This document shows, one piece after another, positions 7,350 through 15,503 of a stretch of 64,000 nucleotides of DNA. Location of the stretch: NCBI GenBank assembly GCA_013177855.1, contig JABLYA010000003.1, positions 1 through 64,000 of the forward strand, written 5' to 3'. The DNA is from Ignavibacteria bacterium (GTDB lineage Bacteria; Bacteroidota; Ignavibacteria; Ch128b). The notes beneath the pieces were generated by a model that did no database searches, was not told the DNA's origin, and was given only the letters and a program-made list of their open reading frames with translations. Positions within the stretch are counted from its first letter, which is position 1. Each line of letters opens with the position of its first letter. Both the position numbers and the translations under genes were made by a program.

Positions 7350-8446
7350 TCTTTGACAGTGTTTATAGAAATTTAGTTACAAACAAAAAACTAAAAGAGG
7401 AAGGCAAAGATTTAGTAATACCATGTCCATTCAGTAGATTAAGTAAAGAATGGCCAGGTATTCAACAGGGCAAATATTACTTAATAAGTAGTACACAAAA
7501 AGTAGGTAAAACACAAATAACAGATTTTGTATTTGTGTTTAATCCTATAAATTTTGTACTAGATAATGAAACCAACATAAAGTTAAAAATATTTGACTTC
7601 AATTTAGAAATGAATAAAGAAGCCAAATATAAACAATTGATGGTACATAGGTATTATTTAAAAACGGGAAACATTTTAAATGTAAGACAATTAGAAAGTA
7701 TTTACAAAGATTACATTTTACCTGATAAAGTATTAAGATTTATAGAAAAAGAAAGAGATTGGTTTGAAAAATTTGAAAACATAGTAGAGTATATTGATGA
7801 CATAAGAAATGTTTTTGGTATTTACAAAAGAATAAAAAACTTTTTTGAATCCAATGGTAGATATGAATATAAGACTATTACAATAACAGAAGACAATAAA
7901 ACTAAAGAAATAAAAGTAATAGATAGATATATACCTAATGATCCAAATTTATTTGTGATCATCAAAGTAGATAATATTAATTTAATAACACCAGAAAGGG
8001 GGAGTACGTTATATGAAGACATAGGCAAATTCAGTAGTGAATACATGGTACATGCAAGAAACAGATGGAATGCTATTCCAGTAATAATCCAACAACAAGC
8101 CTTACAAAAAGAAGGTAATGATTCAATAAGAATGGGAAGAACTAGACCTTCAGCAGATGGATTAGCTGATAATAAATCCACATCAAAAGATTGTGATGTA
8201 TTTATGGGAATTTATTCTCCATATAGAGTTGGAGAAAGGTCTTATTTAAATTATGATATAACAAAGTTAAAGGATCACTATAGGAATTTTTATATTGATT
8301 TTGATAGAAATGGTAATTCATGTGAAACAAGTTTGTATTTTCATGGAGCTGTTAATTATTTTAGAGAGCTTCCAAGTGCAAGTAAGTTAACTCCAGAAAT
8401 GTATAATAATATTCACAATTTAGCAAAACCCAAACAAAACTTTTAA
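7328..8446 (+). CDS. DnaB-like replicative helicase ATPase
   Basis: A RecA-fold ATPase of 372 aa that probably unwinds the replication fork. It has a P-loop STQKVGKTQ near residue 55, a Walker B-like strand VIIKVDNINLI, and the downstream polar strand IPVIIQQQALQKE typical of DnaB helicases before the DNA-binding loops (GLADNKSTSKDCD). The first glycine of the canonical P-loop is replaced, which is unusual. The DnaB N-terminal domain is missing, as in many crAss-like homologues. It overlaps the preceding gene and follows PolA, consistent with a fork helicase. Confidence 0.85.
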   Translation: MDEKHSLIFDSVYRNLVTNKKLKEEGKDLVIPCPFSRLSKEWPGIQQGKYYLISSTQKVGKTQITDFVFVFNPINFVLDNETNIKLKIFDFNLEMNKEAKYKQLMVHRYYLKTGNILNVRQLESIYKDYILPDKVLRFIEKERDWFEKFENIVEYIDDIRNVFGIYKRIKNFFESNGRYEYKTITITEDNKTKEIKVIDRYIPNDPNLFVIIKVDNINLITPERGSTLYEDIGKFSSEYMVHARNRWNAIPVIIQQQALQKEGNDSIRMGRTRPSADGLADNKSTSKDCDVFMGIYSPYRVGERSYLNYDITKLKDHYRNFYIDFDRNGNSCETSLYFHGAVNYFRELPSASKLTPEMYNNIHNLAKPKQNF

Positions 8447-8457
8447 AAACAAAAACT

Positions 8458-9045
8458 ATGAGAACTATTAAAGTTAAAACTCAAGAAGTAAGACAAGTGC
8501 TTACAGTTAACACAACAGCTATGACTGTTGAAGAATTAAAGAAAGAGTTAGAAAGTCAGTTCAATTTAAATTTAAACAATGCAGGATTTATAGATTACGA
8601 AACAGAGACGATGTTTGTAACTAATAACAGTAGATTGCCAAACAAAGATTGTATTTTATTGGTAGTACCTTTGAAGACAAGTTTAGGAGCGAAGAGTTTT
8701 AAACTAAAATGTGTAGAAAATAAGAATGGTGTACAAATCAAATACAGTATAGAAGAAGACACTTTAGATGATGCTTATGCCAAACTAAAATCAACAATGT
8801 ATGAATCATCACAAATAAAAGAAAACACAAATGATTATGTAATGACTGTGACTGTAAAAGACTTAGAAGATAAAGTGAATAAAATAATGGATGAATTAAA
8901 AAATAACGTCACTACTACAGTAAACACATATTCAGATTGTGATAGTAATCAACCTAATGAACCTAGTTACAGCAAAGCTGATTATAATGAGGATGTTGAT
9001 GATCTTGAAGATGATATTGATGATGATGATGATTCTTATTTATGA
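8458..9045 (+). CDS. Ubiquitin-like (beta-grasp) protein precursor
   Basis: Residues 1-77 read as a ubiquitin-like fold: two opening strands (RTIKVKTQEVRQVLTV), a helix after MTVEELKKEL, then later strands ending in DCILLVVPLKTSLG. That end matches the VP/TPKK-x-x-G C-terminus of prokaryotic ubiquitin-like proteins found next to JAB and E1 genes. G77 is therefore the likely mature C-terminus, with residues 78-195 as a pro-extension or second domain. The extension ends in a very acidic tail (DVDDLEDDIDDDDDSYL). The E2-like, JAB and E1 genes follow in order. The fold call rests on pattern and context, not on a search. Confidence 0.6.
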   Translation: MRTIKVKTQEVRQVLTVNTTAMTVEELKKELESQFNLNLNNAGFIDYETETMFVTNNSRLPNKDCILLVVPLKTSLGAKSFKLKCVENKNGVQIKYSIEEDTLDDAYAKLKSTMYESSQIKENTNDYVMTVTVKDLEDKVNKIMDELKNNVTTTVNTYSDCDSNQPNEPSYSKADYNEDVDDLEDDIDDDDDSYL

Positions 9046-9078
9046 TCGTGATGATTATGAATATAATCCAGACCATAA

Positions 9079-9111
9079 ATTAAATATAGATTAAATATAG
9101 GTTAAATAGTA
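9079..9111 (+). repeat. 11-bp direct repeats before a terminator
   Basis: ATTAAATATAG occurs at 9079-9089 and 9090-9100, followed by a degenerate third unit (9101-9111). The spacing is one helical turn, as for a protein-binding site. The repeats lie between the ubiquitin-like gene and its terminator. Confidence 0.5.
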
Positions 9112-9142
9112 AAGGAGGGATGTAATTAATCCCTCCTTTTTT
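9111..9142 (+). terminator. Rho-independent terminator
   Basis: AAAGGAGGGAT (9111-9121) pairs perfectly with ATCCCTCCTTT (9129-9139), and the arm extends into six T's. It separates the ubiquitin-like gene from the E2-like gene, so the latter needs its own promoter or read-through. Confidence 0.85.
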
Positions 9143-9166
9143 GTTTATTTTAAAAAATAATTAGCT

Positions 9167-11269
9167 ATGAACATTAAAATATTAAAAGAAAACAAAGAGG
9201 ATCTTTATGTAAAAACTATATTTTTTAAAACTGACGATATAATAAGAGGATTAGTTGATAAAAGTTTATTTAAAGATGCAGATTCAGATGAATACATAAA
9301 TAATTTCATTAATAATAATGAATTTACTACTACATTAAAAAATATTATTAGTGATTTATTTATGGATGAATTTGATAAAACTATATCCAATATAAATAGA
9401 GATACTAAATCTATACAATTTCTAAAATTAATAACAACATTAAATGCGTTTAAAAAGATTATGTATTTATGCATTAAAAATGTAGTAGATTATGACTTTA
9501 ATATAATAATAAATTTAGAAGAATATTTAATTAAACAAAATAGTGATGAAGATATTACATTATATGATGAAGAATTTAAAGAATTAGAATCAAGGTATAA
9601 TACTTTATTTCCTATCCCTATATTAGGGGGTAACTTATGGTTAAGTTTATTGGATGATATTTCACATTATATAAGACACAAGAATTTAATATTTAATTCA
9701 TTAATTAAAAGCGATAAATTAGTAATACAAGAATTAAAAAAAGTTTTAGATTCTAAATTAGGAAAAGAAGCTTTAGTTTTTGCATCTGAAGATGAAAAAG
9801 TTTTAATTTATAAAATAGATACTTTAACTATAGTAGATGTAGATTCAAATAGTATAGATTTAAATAAATTCAATGATTTTAAAGATTTAAATTCTATAAA
9901 AGAAGGTAATTTTATTAGAATAAAGGATATATATATATTAGTATACACAGATATATTTAGCAATTTATATTATGACATTAAAGCGAGAGAAACAAATAAA
10001 TTTAGTTCAGTAGAAATTGTATTCTTTAAAAATAATAAAGGTATTGAATTATTTACTGGTTTAGAGTCACATACCTATATACACCCTCACATGTCTAATT
10101 GTGTTTATAAAGTATTTAATAATCTAAGTGGATTTTGTTTAAATAAGTATAACTATATAAAAAATTTAAATATCTTCATAAATAACATAGATGAATTAAA
10201 ACGAAGGATGCATACTATACTAAACTTTTTACATGTAGAAAGTTATTCAGGAGGACAATATATAAAAACAGAAAATCAGATAAATGAATATAAAAATTCA
10301 ATCAAAAAGAAAATTGAAGAGAATTTAAATCAGATCTTAAATGATGGTAATTTCAGTTCTATACAAGATATCTATTCAAATAATGAAACACTTATAATAG
10401 ATTATCTTTTAAATAACATATCTGAAATTGATGAAAATTTGCTTAATATTTTAAATGACAAGTATAACCTTATTTTAAAATCTATAGCAAATTATACAAA
10501 TGAACTAATATCTATATCAACTTATATAGATATTAATAAAAATGTAAATGAATTAAAATCTAATTTAAATTTATTATACTATTTTTTAATATATATTTTA
10601 TATAAGCATAAATTAATACCGTTAAATTTAAAATGGATTCCAAATAAAGATGATAACCCAGATAATTTAACTTATTTTAATGAAACAGTTTTAATAAATA
10701 ATGTATATGATGCACATAATGATAAGTATATAGATTTAGAACAATTAATTAATACAGCAAATGCTATTATAGAAGAGGAATCCAATAAAATGGGTCAAGA
10801 TTTTATAAATACGGTAAAAAATGAAGTACTTAATGAAATTATTACTCCAGTAATTACCAGTATGAACACATTTATATATAATTTAATATGGAGGTATATA
10901 ATAAATAATTCAATAAAAAGTATAGATAATGAGATAGAGGTTGATTTTGACAGTTATAAAAGTAAGTTTTGGGCTAAACCAGTAAATTGGTCAAAAGCTA
11001 TAGATGTATTAAACTCTATAATGGATGAAAGCTATATTACTTCTTTAAGTGACTTTCTAAGTTACAATGATTACATATGTAATAAATCTAATGCTGAAAA
11101 CGTAAGCTTATTTTTATTAGAATCATTACATTCTTATGCTTACAAAAATAGATATTTTATAAGTTTAAAAAAGCAAAATATTTCTAACAAAGAATTTATT
11201 AAATTTAATCCAAAAGAACAATTATTAAAAGCTATTTTACAAGAAAAATTATTAAACATTAAAATTTAA
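9167..11269 (+). CDS. Large protein with an E2-like core (700 aa)
   Basis: A long, helical, Asn/Ile-rich protein. The one recognisable element is YIHPHM at residues 304-309 (H306-P-H308) followed by GFCLN with C324. This resembles the HPH...G-x-C-L signature of prokaryotic E2-like (ubiquitin-conjugating) proteins, where the Cys is the thioester site. It lies between a ubiquitin-like gene and a JAB peptidase, where E2-like genes sit in such operons. The protein is much larger than usual E2s, with helical arms on both sides that might bind substrate. It starts 25 bases after a terminator and is followed 4 bases later by JAB. Without the context the call would be weak. Confidence 0.5.
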   Translation: MNIKILKENKEDLYVKTIFFKTDDIIRGLVDKSLFKDADSDEYINNFINNNEFTTTLKNIISDLFMDEFDKTISNINRDTKSIQFLKLITTLNAFKKIMYLCIKNVVDYDFNIIINLEEYLIKQNSDEDITLYDEEFKELESRYNTLFPIPILGGNLWLSLLDDISHYIRHKNLIFNSLIKSDKLVIQELKKVLDSKLGKEALVFASEDEKVLIYKIDTLTIVDVDSNSIDLNKFNDFKDLNSIKEGNFIRIKDIYILVYTDIFSNLYYDIKARETNKFSSVEIVFFKNNKGIELFTGLESHTYIHPHMSNCVYKVFNNLSGFCLNKYNYIKNLNIFINNIDELKRRMHTILNFLHVESYSGGQYIKTENQINEYKNSIKKKIEENLNQILNDGNFSSIQDIYSNNETLIIDYLLNNISEIDENLLNILNDKYNLILKSIANYTNELISISTYIDINKNVNELKSNLNLLYYFLIYILYKHKLIPLNLKWIPNKDDNPDNLTYFNETVLINNVYDAHNDKYIDLEQLINTANAIIEEESNKMGQDFINTVKNEVLNEIITPVITSMNTFIYNLIWRYIINNSIKSIDNEIEVDFDSYKSKFWAKPVNWSKAIDVLNSIMDESYITSLSDFLSYNDYICNKSNAENVSLFLLESLHSYAYKNRYFISLKKQNISNKEFIKFNPKEQLLKAILQEKLLNIKI

Positions 11270-11273
11270 AACT

Positions 11274-12044
11274 ATGAAAAAGCCAGTAATTAAACTAAAC
11301 AAAAAAGTAGTAAATAAAATTTACATGTTAAACACCGAGTTTCATAATGTAGAATGGTGTGGGATTGTGATTTATAAAATAACAAATGAAAAAAGTATAA
11401 ATCCATTTAATAACATTACAATAGACGTAATTGACATATATCCAACAAGTAAAGGAACATCAGTTACAGTAAATAGAGATGATACTGTATTACCAAAAGT
11501 GTATAAAATTTTTGGTATGGAATGCCTTATAGGTACTATTCATAGTCATAATAATATGGATAGTTTCTTTTCAGAAACTGATGTAAATGATATAAAAACA
11601 AATGTTGGTTTATATAGTCAATACTTAAGTATTGTAGTAAATAATAAAATGGATATAAAAGCTAAAATAGCTTTCAATACTATAAAAAGAATAAAAATTA
11701 AAGAGTTTATAAAGGATTTAAACGGTAAAATACATAAACAATACAAAAATGAATTAAAAAAGGATGCACATATTATTGATTTAGAAGTAAAAATGGAAAC
11801 TACACCCGTAGAAGATTGGTTTATCAATGCTATAAATGAAATCAAAACTAAAAGCAATAAAAAAGAAAAAGCATATAAATATAATTATAAAGACTTTTAT
11901 GATAGAACACAAAAAGAAGAAGATAAGGTAAATCCTGCAAATGATTCAACATTTTCAGAGTATTTTAAAACTATAGATCCATATTTTGATAATAACAGTT
12001 ATGATTATCCATATCACAATTATGATTTTGATAATGATTTGTGA
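11274..12044 (+). CDS. JAB/JAMM metallopeptidase (deubiquitinase-like)
   Basis: A zinc-dependent isopeptidase/peptidase of the MPN family (256 aa). The full JAMM signature is present: upstream Glu (E27 in VEWCG), then H90-S-H92, seven residues, S100-x-x-D103 (HSHNNMDSFFSETD). Such enzymes trim ubiquitin-like precursors or remove them from targets. The partner genes for a ubiquitin-like protein, an E2-like protein and an E1-like enzyme are in the same operon. The C-terminal third is charged and ends in a Tyr/Asp-rich tail. The stop codon TGA (12042-12044) touches the boundary of the inserted TnpB element, so the last residues may have been altered by the insertion. Confidence 0.9.
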   Translation: MKKPVIKLNKKVVNKIYMLNTEFHNVEWCGIVIYKITNEKSINPFNNITIDVIDIYPTSKGTSVTVNRDDTVLPKVYKIFGMECLIGTIHSHNNMDSFFSETDVNDIKTNVGLYSQYLSIVVNNKMDIKAKIAFNTIKRIKIKEFIKDLNGKIHKQYKNELKKDAHIIDLEVKMETTPVEDWFINAINEIKTKSNKKEKAYKYNYKDFYDRTQKEEDKVNPANDSTFSEYFKTIDPYFDNNSYDYPYHNYDFDNDL

Positions 12045-12125
12045 ACTACCCACCCACGCCAGAGGCGATGGGTTGGGCTTCAGGAGTCATCACTCCAACT
12101 AATGTTGGCAGTTCGTCCTGATTTT
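12045..12125 (-). ncRNA. Candidate omega RNA (TnpB guide RNA scaffold)
   Basis: TnpB nucleases of this family use an RNA made from the 3' end of tnpB across the right end of the element. Here the tnpB 3' end folds into a strong hairpin, CCC-CCC-A-CGCC paired with GGCG-T-GGG-T-GGG, directly before the element boundary. The guide would be the flanking phage sequence (the JAB gene 3' end, below 12045). The 5' limit is not visible. Confidence 0.4.
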
Positions 12126-13212
12126 TTAGTCTGTGTTCCCCAGACAAATTAAGAGCAAATGATTTTATGTTACAAGCAGCTAAAATTTCTCTATCGTGTG
12201 TAGTTCCACAAGACTTACAAGTCCACTTTCTGTCGGATAGTTTTAAGCCCTTGTTGATTACTCCACAAGAGCAAGTCTTGGAAGATGGTGCAAATTGTCC
12301 TATACGTAGGATGTTTTTACCATACCATTCGGCTTTATATTCTAACATAGAGACAAAAGTTGACCAACTTACATCACTAATAGATTGTGCTAAGTTGTGG
12401 TTTTTAACCATATTTTTAACTGCTAAAGTTTCAAGTGCTATCGTTTGGTTCTCACGAATTAGTTTAGTTGAAACTTTGTGTAAAAAATCCTTACGTTGGT
12501 TAGTCACTTTTTCGTGTAGTAATGCTAACTTTTGTTTAGTACGCTTACCTTTGTGTTTTGAATATTTACGTTGTATATATTTTAATTTACTTTGTGCTTT
12601 ACGAAGGAATTTAGGATTTTCAAAAACCTCACCTTCTGATGTAACTGCGAAGTCTTTAATTCCTAAGTCGATGCCAATAGTCGTACTTTCGGTTATTGGT
12701 GCTTTAGTTGGTATTTCTTCTTTAGTGTCACAAAGTATAGAAACAAAGTATTTACCAGTAGGTGTAACACTTATGGTTGCACTCTTAATTGTACCCTTAA
12801 TAGGTCGATGTAAAGACATCTTAATACCCTCTTTGAACTTAGGTATTATTAATAAGTTATTCTCAACTTTTACATTCTGTGGAATTGAAAAAGATTGCTT
12901 ACCTTTATGTTTTGATTTGAACTTAGGAAAACCAGCACCCTTAAAAAACTTCTTAAAGGCAATGTCCATATTATGTATAGCTTGCTGTAAACTTTGTGAG
13001 TTTACTTCTTTGAGCCAAGGAAGTTCTTTTTTAAGTTCTGGTAATTGTTTAATTAAATCAAAAGCAGAATAGTTATGTTTAGAACCTAAATATGCAGTTG
13101 TTTTTGTTTCTAAGGCTAAATTATACACAAAACGACTACTACCAATATGTTTGGCAATAAGTTCTTTTTGTGGCTCTGTTGGATACAGACGATATTTAAA
13201 CGCTCGAAACAT
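12046..13212 (-). CDS. tnpB: TnpB RNA-guided nuclease (IS200/IS605 OrfB)
   Basis: A TnpB protein of 388 aa. I choose the ATG at 13212 (MFRAFKYRLYPT, the usual TnpB opening) because the -7 promoter box lies just upstream, at 13218-13225. The RuvC catalytic triad is intact: D182 in GIDLG, E261 in ALETL and D340 in HDREILAACNIK. The zinc finger CSCG...CKSCG lies between E261 and D340. TnpB cuts DNA under omega RNA guidance and helps keep the element at its site. Its orientation is opposite to the flanking phage genes, and it has a complete Bacteroidetes promoter, so it is expressed independently. It appears functional. Confidence 0.93.
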   Translation of the reverse strand: MFRAFKYRLYPTEPQKELIAKHIGSSRFVYNLALETKTTAYLGSKHNYSAFDLIKQLPELKKELPWLKEVNSQSLQQAIHNMDIAFKKFFKGAGFPKFKSKHKGKQSFSIPQNVKVENNLLIIPKFKEGIKMSLHRPIKGTIKSATISVTPTGKYFVSILCDTKEEIPTKAPITESTTIGIDLGIKDFAVTSEGEVFENPKFLRKAQSKLKYIQRKYSKHKGKRTKQKLALLHEKVTNQRKDFLHKVSTKLIRENQTIALETLAVKNMVKNHNLAQSISDVSWSTFVSMLEYKAEWYGKNILRIGQFAPSSKTCSCGVINKGLKLSDRKWTCKSCGTTHDREILAACNIKSFALNLSGEHRLKNQDELPTLVGVMTPEAQPIASGVGG

Positions 13213-13217
13213 TAATG

Positions 13218-13248
13218 CAAATTTATACAAATTTATTGAATTGTCAAA
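13218..13248 (-). promoter_or_regulatory. Bacteroidetes sigma-70-type promoter of tnpB
   Basis: On the - strand a -33 TTTG (13245-13248) is followed after exactly 19 bases by TAAATTTG (13218-13225), matching the TTTG-N19-TAnnTTTG consensus of Bacteroidetes. The -7 box ends five bases before the chosen ATG, so the transcript would be leaderless or nearly so. Confidence 0.75.
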
Positions 13249-13268
13249 ATATTATTTAACATTTCAAA

Positions 13269-13297
13269 ATGTAAGCGTAAAGGAGTGTCGCTTACAT
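13269..13297 (-). terminator. 9-bp hairpin at the HNH gene end
   Basis: ATGTAAGCG (13269-13277) pairs with CGCTTACAT (13289-13297). It contains the stop codon of the HNH gene and precedes tnpB on the - strand. It may be a terminator or a structural end of the tnpB unit. Confidence 0.5.
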
Positions 13298-13837
13298 CCC
13301 ATCCACGTAACTTTGTTTTAATGTGTTCACTATTTTAGTACAAATTTCTAATAATTCTTCTTGTGTACACGCTCTTTTAAACCAATTTGCTCTACTTGTT
13401 ACCCATTGCACATTAGACAACTCATCTTTACCTTTTCTATATTTAGGCAAAATATGGTCAAGTTCTATATCATCATTGAAAGAAATATTATCACCTGTTA
13501 AAGCACATTTATAATTTTGTTTTTCAATTAATGATTTTAACTCTTTCCAATATTTAGAAGAACCTAATCGTGTATGAGATATTTTCATTAGATAATGTTT
13601 CTCGCAGTAGTTTTTGTTGTTTAGTGTTTCTTTTCCACATTGACAACACAAACTTTTTTCTTTCCATTCGTTGTATTTTTTCTTTCTGTTTTCTGCACGT
13701 CTTCTATTACAAGAATTACATCTTAATCCAGTTGCAGGATTAGAACACTCAATACAAAGCCCTTTTGATTTTTGTTCTTCTTGCCACTTACGAACACGCT
13801 CTATGTTTTTTACATCTTTTATACTGCAAATATACAA
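13292..13837 (-). CDS. HNH endonuclease with zinc ribbons
   Basis: A DNA nuclease of 181 aa, probably a homing-type or mobile-element passenger. The N-terminal half carries two treble-clef/zinc-ribbon Cys sets (CIECSNPATGLRCNSC and CCQCGKETLNNKNYC). The C-terminal half has a beta-beta-alpha-metal core with CALTGD, ELDHILPKYRKGKDELSN and a final NWFKRA, where Asn replaces the usual His. The start is unresolved: the only candidate is a TTG at 13837 that overlaps the promoter -7 box, and no in-frame ATG follows before residue 83. It may be 5'-truncated or use an unusual start. It has no homology to the flanking operon. Confidence 0.8.
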   Translation of the reverse strand: MYICSIKDVKNIERVRKWQEEQKSKGLCIECSNPATGLRCNSCNRRRAENRKKKYNEWKEKSLCCQCGKETLNNKNYCEKHYLMKISHTRLGSSKYWKELKSLIEKQNYKCALTGDNISFNDDIELDHILPKYRKGKDELSNVQWVTSRANWFKRACTQEELLEICTKIVNTLKQSYVDGM

Positions 13838-13857
13838 TAAAATAATTAAACCACAAA
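13827..13857 (-). promoter_or_regulatory. Bacteroidetes-type promoter of the HNH gene
   Basis: A -33 TTTG (13854-13857) and -7 TATATTTG (13827-13834) are separated by exactly 19 bases on the - strand, the same layout as the tnpB promoter. A transcript starting about 7 bases downstream would begin inside the annotated reading frame. Confidence 0.7.
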
Positions 13858-13927
13858 ATATATTTTTATAGATGTACGCTAAAACGATGGATGGGTTTTG
13901 TGCTCCATATTATAAAAATAATAAACT

Positions 13928-14623
13928 ATGGAATTAAAATTAGAAGATATAAACAAAAATTTCAGAGGTTTAGCTTATTATAACAGTAATAAAATGGAAA
14001 ATATCCTAATAGGTGGATGTGGTGGTATAGGTAGTAATACAGCATTTAATATTTCAAGAAGTATTAACTGTAATTTATTTTTGGTAGATTTTGATACAGT
14101 AGAACCACATAACATAGGATCACAATTTTATACATTAAATAGTGTAGGTAAAACTAAAACTGAAGAACTAAGTTCAATATTAAAAGATTTTACCTTATCA
14201 CAAATAATTCCTATCACTACTGATATTAAATTTCTACTTACAGTACCACCAATAGTTATAGCTGCTTTTGATAATATTAAAGCTAGAAGAATATTATTTA
14301 AAAAGTGGAGGGAAGTAAAAGATAGAGAAATATTTATAGATGGAAGATTACAAGCTACTTATTATGAAATGTACTGTGTAATGCCAGAACAGGAAGATTT
14401 CTATGAAGAAACACTATATGATGATTCAAAAGATGCAAAAATAGCTTGTACAGTAAAACAAACAAGTCATTTTGGACAATTATTAGGAGCTAGAATTACA
14501 CAAGCTTTAACTAATTACCTAACCAATAAAAATTTAGGTATTGATATTAATAAAATTCCTTTTTGTGTAAAAGAATATGGAGATTTATTTAAAATTGATG
14601 TTACATGGAAACCTACCAAATAG
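13928..14623 (+). CDS. ThiF/E1-like adenylyltransferase
   Basis: An E1-like enzyme of 231 aa that would adenylate the C-terminus of a ubiquitin-like protein. The N-terminal Rossmann ATP site is GGCGGIGS (29-36), followed by the acidic strand LFLVDFDTVEPHNIGSQ (D54, D56, N62, Q66) and the AAFDNIKARR loop. A conserved-looking cysteine in IACTVKQTSHFG (C174) is a candidate thioester site. It lacks the usual Arg after the Asn (NIGSQ instead of NLxRQ). It belongs to the operon of the ubiquitin-like, E2-like and JAB genes but is now separated from JAB by the TnpB unit. The next gene overlaps its end by 19 bases. Confidence 0.88.
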   Translation: MELKLEDINKNFRGLAYYNSNKMENILIGGCGGIGSNTAFNISRSINCNLFLVDFDTVEPHNIGSQFYTLNSVGKTKTEELSSILKDFTLSQIIPITTDIKFLLTVPPIVIAAFDNIKARRILFKKWREVKDREIFIDGRLQATYYEMYCVMPEQEDFYEETLYDDSKDAKIACTVKQTSHFGQLLGARITQALTNYLTNKNLGIDINKIPFCVKEYGDLFKIDVTWKPTK

Positions 14624-15498
14624 TAAATTACAAATTAGAAAACTTAAATAAGTATAAAGAACTGCATTCAGAATTTATGAATAATTTACATTTATCACTT
14701 GATAAACATTTTATATTTTCACACAATAAGGTATATTTTCTTATGTCTTTATTAATTACAGTATTACACTTAAAAATAAAAAAAGATGATTACATAAAAA
14801 AACTTTTGGTAAGAATTAATCTTCAAGAAGATATATCATATAAAAGTATACCATCAAATTTAATTAATCAAGTATTAAGAGTAAACTTTAAAGATAAAAA
14901 TGATATTGTAATAGCTATAAACGATGTAATAGTTTGTAATATTTTCAGTCCGATAATACCAATTTACTCAATTATTAATGCATATTTATATAATGTTAAA
15001 AATAAAAATATAGATATGAATACTAATTTAAATAATTTAGTATTTGGTATAAAGTATATATTAAACTATTACAATGACAGATACAACAATGAAGTAAAAG
15101 AACTAAAAACACAGTCATCTGTAGAAATAGCTATAAATAGTCTTAATAAAGAGATTATTAGTAATAGACCATTAATATCTATGTTTTATGCAATTAAAAA
15201 ATATGTAAATAATAACACAAGTAAAAATATAATAGTAAATGCTACACTTTATGATGTAATAGGTATATTTAATTATATACCAGATAAAGGCACCAATGTT
15301 ATTTACATAGATATTGATGATAAAATATTAATAAATGAACCTATTTTTAAACAATACATAGCTTACAATAATTTACATATAGATGATGACACAATTGAAC
15401 TAATGAAAACTTTATTAGTAAAACTTTCACCTAAAAAGCTTACCTTTGTGAACAAAATAAACAAAGCCCAATTTATTAAAGTTAAACCAAAAAACTAA
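14605..15498 (+). CDS. Unknown protein coupled to the E1-like gene (297 aa)
   Basis: A helical, Asn/Ile-rich protein without a motif I recognise. It overlaps the E1-like gene by 19 bases, so it is translated with it and is a candidate accessory factor or target of the ubiquitin-like pathway. The C-terminal region has a possible alpha/beta element (NVIYIDIDDKILINEP). The following gene starts 5 bases after its stop. Confidence 0.65.
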   Translation: METYQIVNYKLENLNKYKELHSEFMNNLHLSLDKHFIFSHNKVYFLMSLLITVLHLKIKKDDYIKKLLVRINLQEDISYKSIPSNLINQVLRVNFKDKNDIVIAINDVIVCNIFSPIIPIYSIINAYLYNVKNKNIDMNTNLNNLVFGIKYILNYYNDRYNNEVKELKTQSSVEIAINSLNKEIISNRPLISMFYAIKKYVNNNTSKNIIVNATLYDVIGIFNYIPDKGTNVIYIDIDDKILINEPIFKQYIAYNNLHIDDDTIELMKTLLVKLSPKKLTFVNKINKAQFIKVKPKN

Positions 15499-15503
15499 AA
15501 CTT

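Larger units (their letters stand above)
12045..13905 (-). mobile_element. IS200/IS605-type TnpB element with an HNH gene, no TnpA
   Basis: A - strand unit inserted between two + strand genes of one operon (JAB and E1). It carries tnpB and an upstream HNH endonuclease gene, each with its own host-type promoter, but no Y1 transposase tnpA. The right end has a long imperfect hairpin (12049-12060/12064-12077) at the 3' end of tnpB. The left end has a small hairpin AAAAC/GTTTT around 13881-13899. End positions are estimates, because these elements make no target duplication. Confidence 0.65.

Noticed and set aside
12046-13837. IscB rather than TnpB plus HNH
   Set aside because: The RuvC protein has the TnpB opening and a TnpB zinc finger, and the HNH domain is in a separate gene with its own promoter.
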